Source: JAUVKA01 sp964465145 (GTDB taxonomy: Bacteria > Bacteroidota > Bacteroidia > Bacteroidales > UBA12481). From it: DNA of 8,127 bases. The DNA is taken from positions 1 through 8,127 of the forward strand of contig CAYXJR010000131.1 in the NCBI GenBank assembly GCA_964465145.1. Direction: 5' to 3'. A model generated the notes under the pieces. It had not been told where the DNA came from and did not search any database. It saw only the letters and a list, made by a program, of their open reading frames with translations. This document shows positions 6,319 to 8,127 of this stretch, piece after piece. The position numbers and the translations under genes are program-made. Each line of letters starts with the position of its first letter. The stretch's first letter is position 1.

Positions 6319-7278
6319 TTAATAATCCAAAGAAAAATCATATTCTTCAACAGAAGTCAGGATCACTGGCTCGCTGCCCTCCGGATATGATCCACCTATG
6401 GCATAAATTTTATTTCCTACCGAACATAAAAAACCCGTGTGCCTTTTTGTTTGTAACGAAGTTTTTCTAGTCCATATATCTGTTATGGGATCATACATCA
6501 AATTTTCAGTAAGCGTTGCTGGATGAGAATACCCGCCAATTGCATATATTTTTCCGTTCATAGTGCAGGTTCCCAAACCAGTGCGGCCATCCGGCAAGTC
6601 TGACTTCCTTGTCCAGGTATTTGTCATCGGATCATAGACTTCAACAAGCTTGTATCTAACTGTATGATAGTCCTCGTTAGTCCCTCCGATAGCATAGATC
6701 TTCCCGTCCACAACCGAGGCGGACAACCAACCACGCGGCGTAGGCATCGGAGCCTTTTCTGACCAGGTTTCCGTTATTGGATTATAGGCCATAAGCCTTG
6801 AGACCGGGACTACTTTGAAATTTGGCATTCCACCTATGAGATAAATGGTATCATTGACCACAGCGACTCCGCATATTGCATTTTCATAGGACATATCCGA
6901 TTTTTGAGTCCAGATATCGGTTTGCGGATCATATTCGTAGACGTTTTTATTGGCATTTCCATAAGGACTGGCGCCGAGTCCTCCAAAAACATAGATTTTC
7001 CCATTATAAGCACAGGTTGCATGTTCACAGCATCCTGCCGGCATAGGCTTCATAACGGTCCATTGATCGGTAGCAGGATCATACATTTCATTCGCATCTG
7101 TTACAGAGTAATGCGATGGAAATCCTCCAATTACATAGATTTTTCCATCGACAATAGCACCCGATGTAAATCCCCGGCCTGTAGGCATGGGGGATTTATA
7201 TGTCCAGGCATTATTATTTTGGGCAAACAATGAGGTTGTCAGCACTGTAAAACATAGACAGATTACATTCTTTTTCAT
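6319..7278 (-). CDS. Secreted six-bladed kelch-repeat protein
   Basis: Kelch propellers act as binding scaffolds or, in some bacterial cases (NanM-type mutarotases, galactose-oxidase-like proteins), as carbohydrate-active enzymes. The 319-residue protein has a signal peptide (residues 1-19, ending SLFA before Gln20) and then six blades with a period of about 48-50 residues, each opening with a Trp (near 25, 73, 122, 171, 221 and 268). Each blade carries 'GKIYxIGG' or a close variant and closes with 'YDPxTD'. The protein ends right after the sixth blade, with no catalytic, anchoring or T9SS sorting domain. Six blades are enough for a closed propeller. It faces the same way as the GH120/S9 operon but is separated by 366 bp of repeats and has its own candidate promoter. 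The start at 7278 fits the signal peptide. A sugar-binding or epimerase role is possible but not shown by any motif I can name. Confidence 0.88.
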   Translation of the reverse strand: MKKNVICLCFTVLTTSLFAQNNNAWTYKSPMPTGRGFTSGAIVDGKIYVIGGFPSHYSVTDANEMYDPATDQWTVMKPMPAGCCEHATCAYNGKIYVFGGLGASPYGNANKNVYEYDPQTDIWTQKSDMSYENAICGVAVVNDTIYLIGGMPNFKVVPVSRLMAYNPITETWSEKAPMPTPRGWLSASVVDGKIYAIGGTNEDYHTVRYKLVEVYDPMTNTWTRKSDLPDGRTGLGTCTMNGKIYAIGGYSHPATLTENLMYDPITDIWTRKTSLQTKRHTGFLCSVGNKIYAIGGSYPEGSEPVILTSVEEYDFSLDY

Positions 7279-7359
7279 GGTATTTCATGTAAATCTTCAA
7301 ACATTTCGGACAGTTAGTATGCATGTTTAGTTTCAGCATAATTCGGAACAGCAATAGTC

Positions 7360-7390
7360 TAAATTTAAAGGATGATTTGTTCATATCAAA
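7360..7390 (-). promoter_or_regulatory. Candidate Bacteroidota-type promoter for the kelch gene
   Basis: On the minus strand TTTG (7387-7390) is followed after exactly 19 bp by TAAATTTA (7360-7367), matching the -33 box fully and the -7 box TAnnTTTG at 7 of 8 positions. It would give a leader of about 75 nt. No operator-like repeat is seen around it. Confidence 0.6.
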
Positions 7391-7557
7391 GGAGTTTTAT
7401 TCATTTCAAAATCCAACCGTCCTATAGAAAATGCCAGGTTCCCCGCCAGTTTTTTGGATAAAACAGGATAAAATAGGTCAAATCCTGGAATTTCACCATC
7501 AACAGAATGACAAGGGATACAACACTTTACCACTGTTTGGACACCACTGAAAACTCC

Positions 7558-7614
7558 CTCATAATCAGGGAGTCCCAGGTTCATTCCGATGAACATCGGA
7601 ACTGCTGGGCCCAC
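7558..7614 (+). repeat. Repeat A, copy 2: tRNA-Met-like 3' half with T-arm hairpin insertion
   Basis: This copy is identical to 1638-1694 except for one base (G1685 is C7605), which breaks one T-stem pair. Identity again starts at the first base of the anticodon loop (CTCATAA) and ends with the acceptor strand. In front, ACTCCCT (7553-7559) can pair with AGGGAGT (7567-7573), giving an alternative stem-loop. The tRNA 5' half is absent. Confidence 0.85.
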
Positions 7615-7655
7615 TTGACAATCAAGAGGTTAGGCGACTGATTCCGCTTAGCCTC
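7615..7655 (+). pseudogene. Eroded tRNA-Ala-like 3' half
   Basis: Directly after repeat A the sequence reads TTGAC-AA-TCAAGAGGT, then GATTCCG and later CCTC. The real tRNA-Ala has TTGAC, loop, TCAAGAGGT, GATTCCG and TCTCC at matching spacing, with one gap. The anticodon loop is largely deleted and the T- and acceptor-stem strands are altered, so this cannot be a working tRNA. Descent from tRNA-Ala is inferred from the ordered short matches. Confidence 0.45.
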
Positions 7656-7660
7656 TTTTT
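7624..7660 (+). terminator. Strong plus-strand intrinsic terminator
   Basis: A 13-bp stem (7624-7636 paired with 7645-7657, two G-U wobbles) closes an 8-nt loop, and T residues run to 7660. No plus-strand gene precedes it within the window; the nearest plus-strand features are the tRNA-like fragments at 7558-7655. Confidence 0.75.
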
Positions 7661-8009
7661 ATTTGCAAACATTTTGCATAACAAATGGCCCTCAAATAAG
7701 AAAGGTCAACCAACCAGCCACTATTATTTATAGTGGAGGTTAACCCTTCCTGATCTGAGAAAGTCCCTAATTTTCCATAATGGTAAACTGGAGATGGGGC
7801 GTTCCTACCCTTCAATTATGACGATTCCTGGAAACAAAAGCGATAATGCCTTCATTCGGTACATTCAAATGACCCTTGAGGACAAGCATAAAATAGAGGA
7901 TTACTAGTTTTACAGGGAGAGTAAATATCTGATTTAGCAGCTTTCTTGCCAAAGAATGCTTGACCTGGGAGAACTGGCTGCGAAGGCAGAAATATCCAAC
8001 ACACAAGGT
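7661..8009. other. Stretch with no supported gene
   Basis: No ORF with a convincing start or recognisable domain is seen. On the minus strand an open frame (8009 down to 7812) continues in phase after the TAG stop of the partial gene at 8010-8127, and its translation has a mixed hydrophobic segment (LPVKLVILYFMLVLKG). Its only usable starts are non-ATG or late, so I treat it as noncoding or as a decayed 3' extension. Confidence 0.5.
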
Positions 8010-8127
8010 CTATTCCCTTGTAGATACTTCTTCATACATCCATTCCTGGCTTACATCCTGTATTTTTGGCAGGCAATAGGGCATGAGCTTGATTAAGAAC
8101 TCAATCCTTTTCTCTGGCTCCAGCTTC
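8010..8127 (-). CDS. Unrecognised protein, C-terminal end (cut by window edge)
   Basis: Reading the minus strand from the right edge gives 38 residues, KLEPEKRIEFLIKLMPYCLP followed by KIQDVSQEWMYEEVSTRE, then TAG at 8010-8012. The 'LEPEKRIEFLIKLMPYCLPK' pattern looks like an amphipathic helix closing on a 'PY-LPK' turn. I associate this with short helical proteins of Bacteroidota, some phage- or element-borne, but cannot name a family. The coding call rests on the protein-like composition and the open frame to the edge. The N-terminus and start lie outside the window. Confidence 0.5.
   Translation of the reverse strand, partial: KLEPEKRIEFLIKLMPYCLPKIQDVSQEWMYEEVSTRE

Noticed and set aside
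7381..7614. 77-codon minus-strand ORF sharing 'MFIGMNLGLPDYE' with the ORF at 1560-1775
   Set aside because: The shared peptide is a by-product of repeat A. The rest overlaps the kelch promoter region and looks non-coding.
7812..8006. Transposase remnant on the minus strand
   Set aside because: The translation (QFSQVKHSLARKLLN...) vaguely recalls a transposase tail, but no DDE motif, inverted repeat or clear family match can be shown.

Overview
The window looks like chromosomal DNA from a member of the Bacteroidota. The signs are a Bacteroidetes-style TonB, an HflX homologue, candidate promoters of the TTTG / TAnnTTTG (-33/-7) type, mostly weak or absent Shine-Dalgarno sequences, and a lipoprotein glycosidase. 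All protein genes read on the minus strand. The only RNA gene, an alanine tRNA, reads on the plus strand.

Layout from left to right. Positions 1-1018 hold the N-terminal end of hflX (cut by the window edge), a strong intrinsic terminator, and a TonB-family energy transducer. Positions 1019-1395 are a divergent promoter region serving tonB and the tRNA. tRNA-Ala(GGC) lies at 1396-1469 and has its own terminator. Positions 1518-1849 carry no gene but contain a mosaic of repeats: a 57-bp block matching the 3' half of a tRNA-Met, with a hairpin-forming insertion in its T-arm, then a 61-bp GT-rich block and a plus-strand terminator.

Positions 1850-5952 form a two-gene operon. Its first gene encodes a secreted S9 (DPP-IV-like) peptidase. 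The second, 14 bp downstream, encodes a lipoprotein of glycoside hydrolase family 120 (beta-xylosidase type) with both expected catalytic acids. Positions 5953-6318 are another gene-free mosaic: a diverged tandem duplication, a perfect 15-bp-arm palindrome, and a second copy of the GT-rich block. Positions 6319-7278 encode a secreted six-bladed kelch propeller with a good candidate promoter. At 7558-7614 the tRNA-Met-like block recurs (56 of 57 bases identical, same orientation). It is followed at once by a tRNA-Ala-like fragment folded into a terminator. The right edge holds the C-terminal end of an unrecognised protein.

The xylosidase/peptidase operon and the kelch gene probably serve extracytoplasmic breakdown of plant-type glycans and peptides, but no SusC/SusD pair, sensor or other carbohydrate enzyme is present, so their shared role is inference. 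The most unusual feature is not a protein. The roughly 5.9-kb accessory segment is bracketed by direct repeats running from the anticodon loop to the 3' end of a tRNA-Met-like sequence, the geometry of integrase attachment blocks, yet no recombinase gene lies between them. No clearly new defence or enzymatic system was found.
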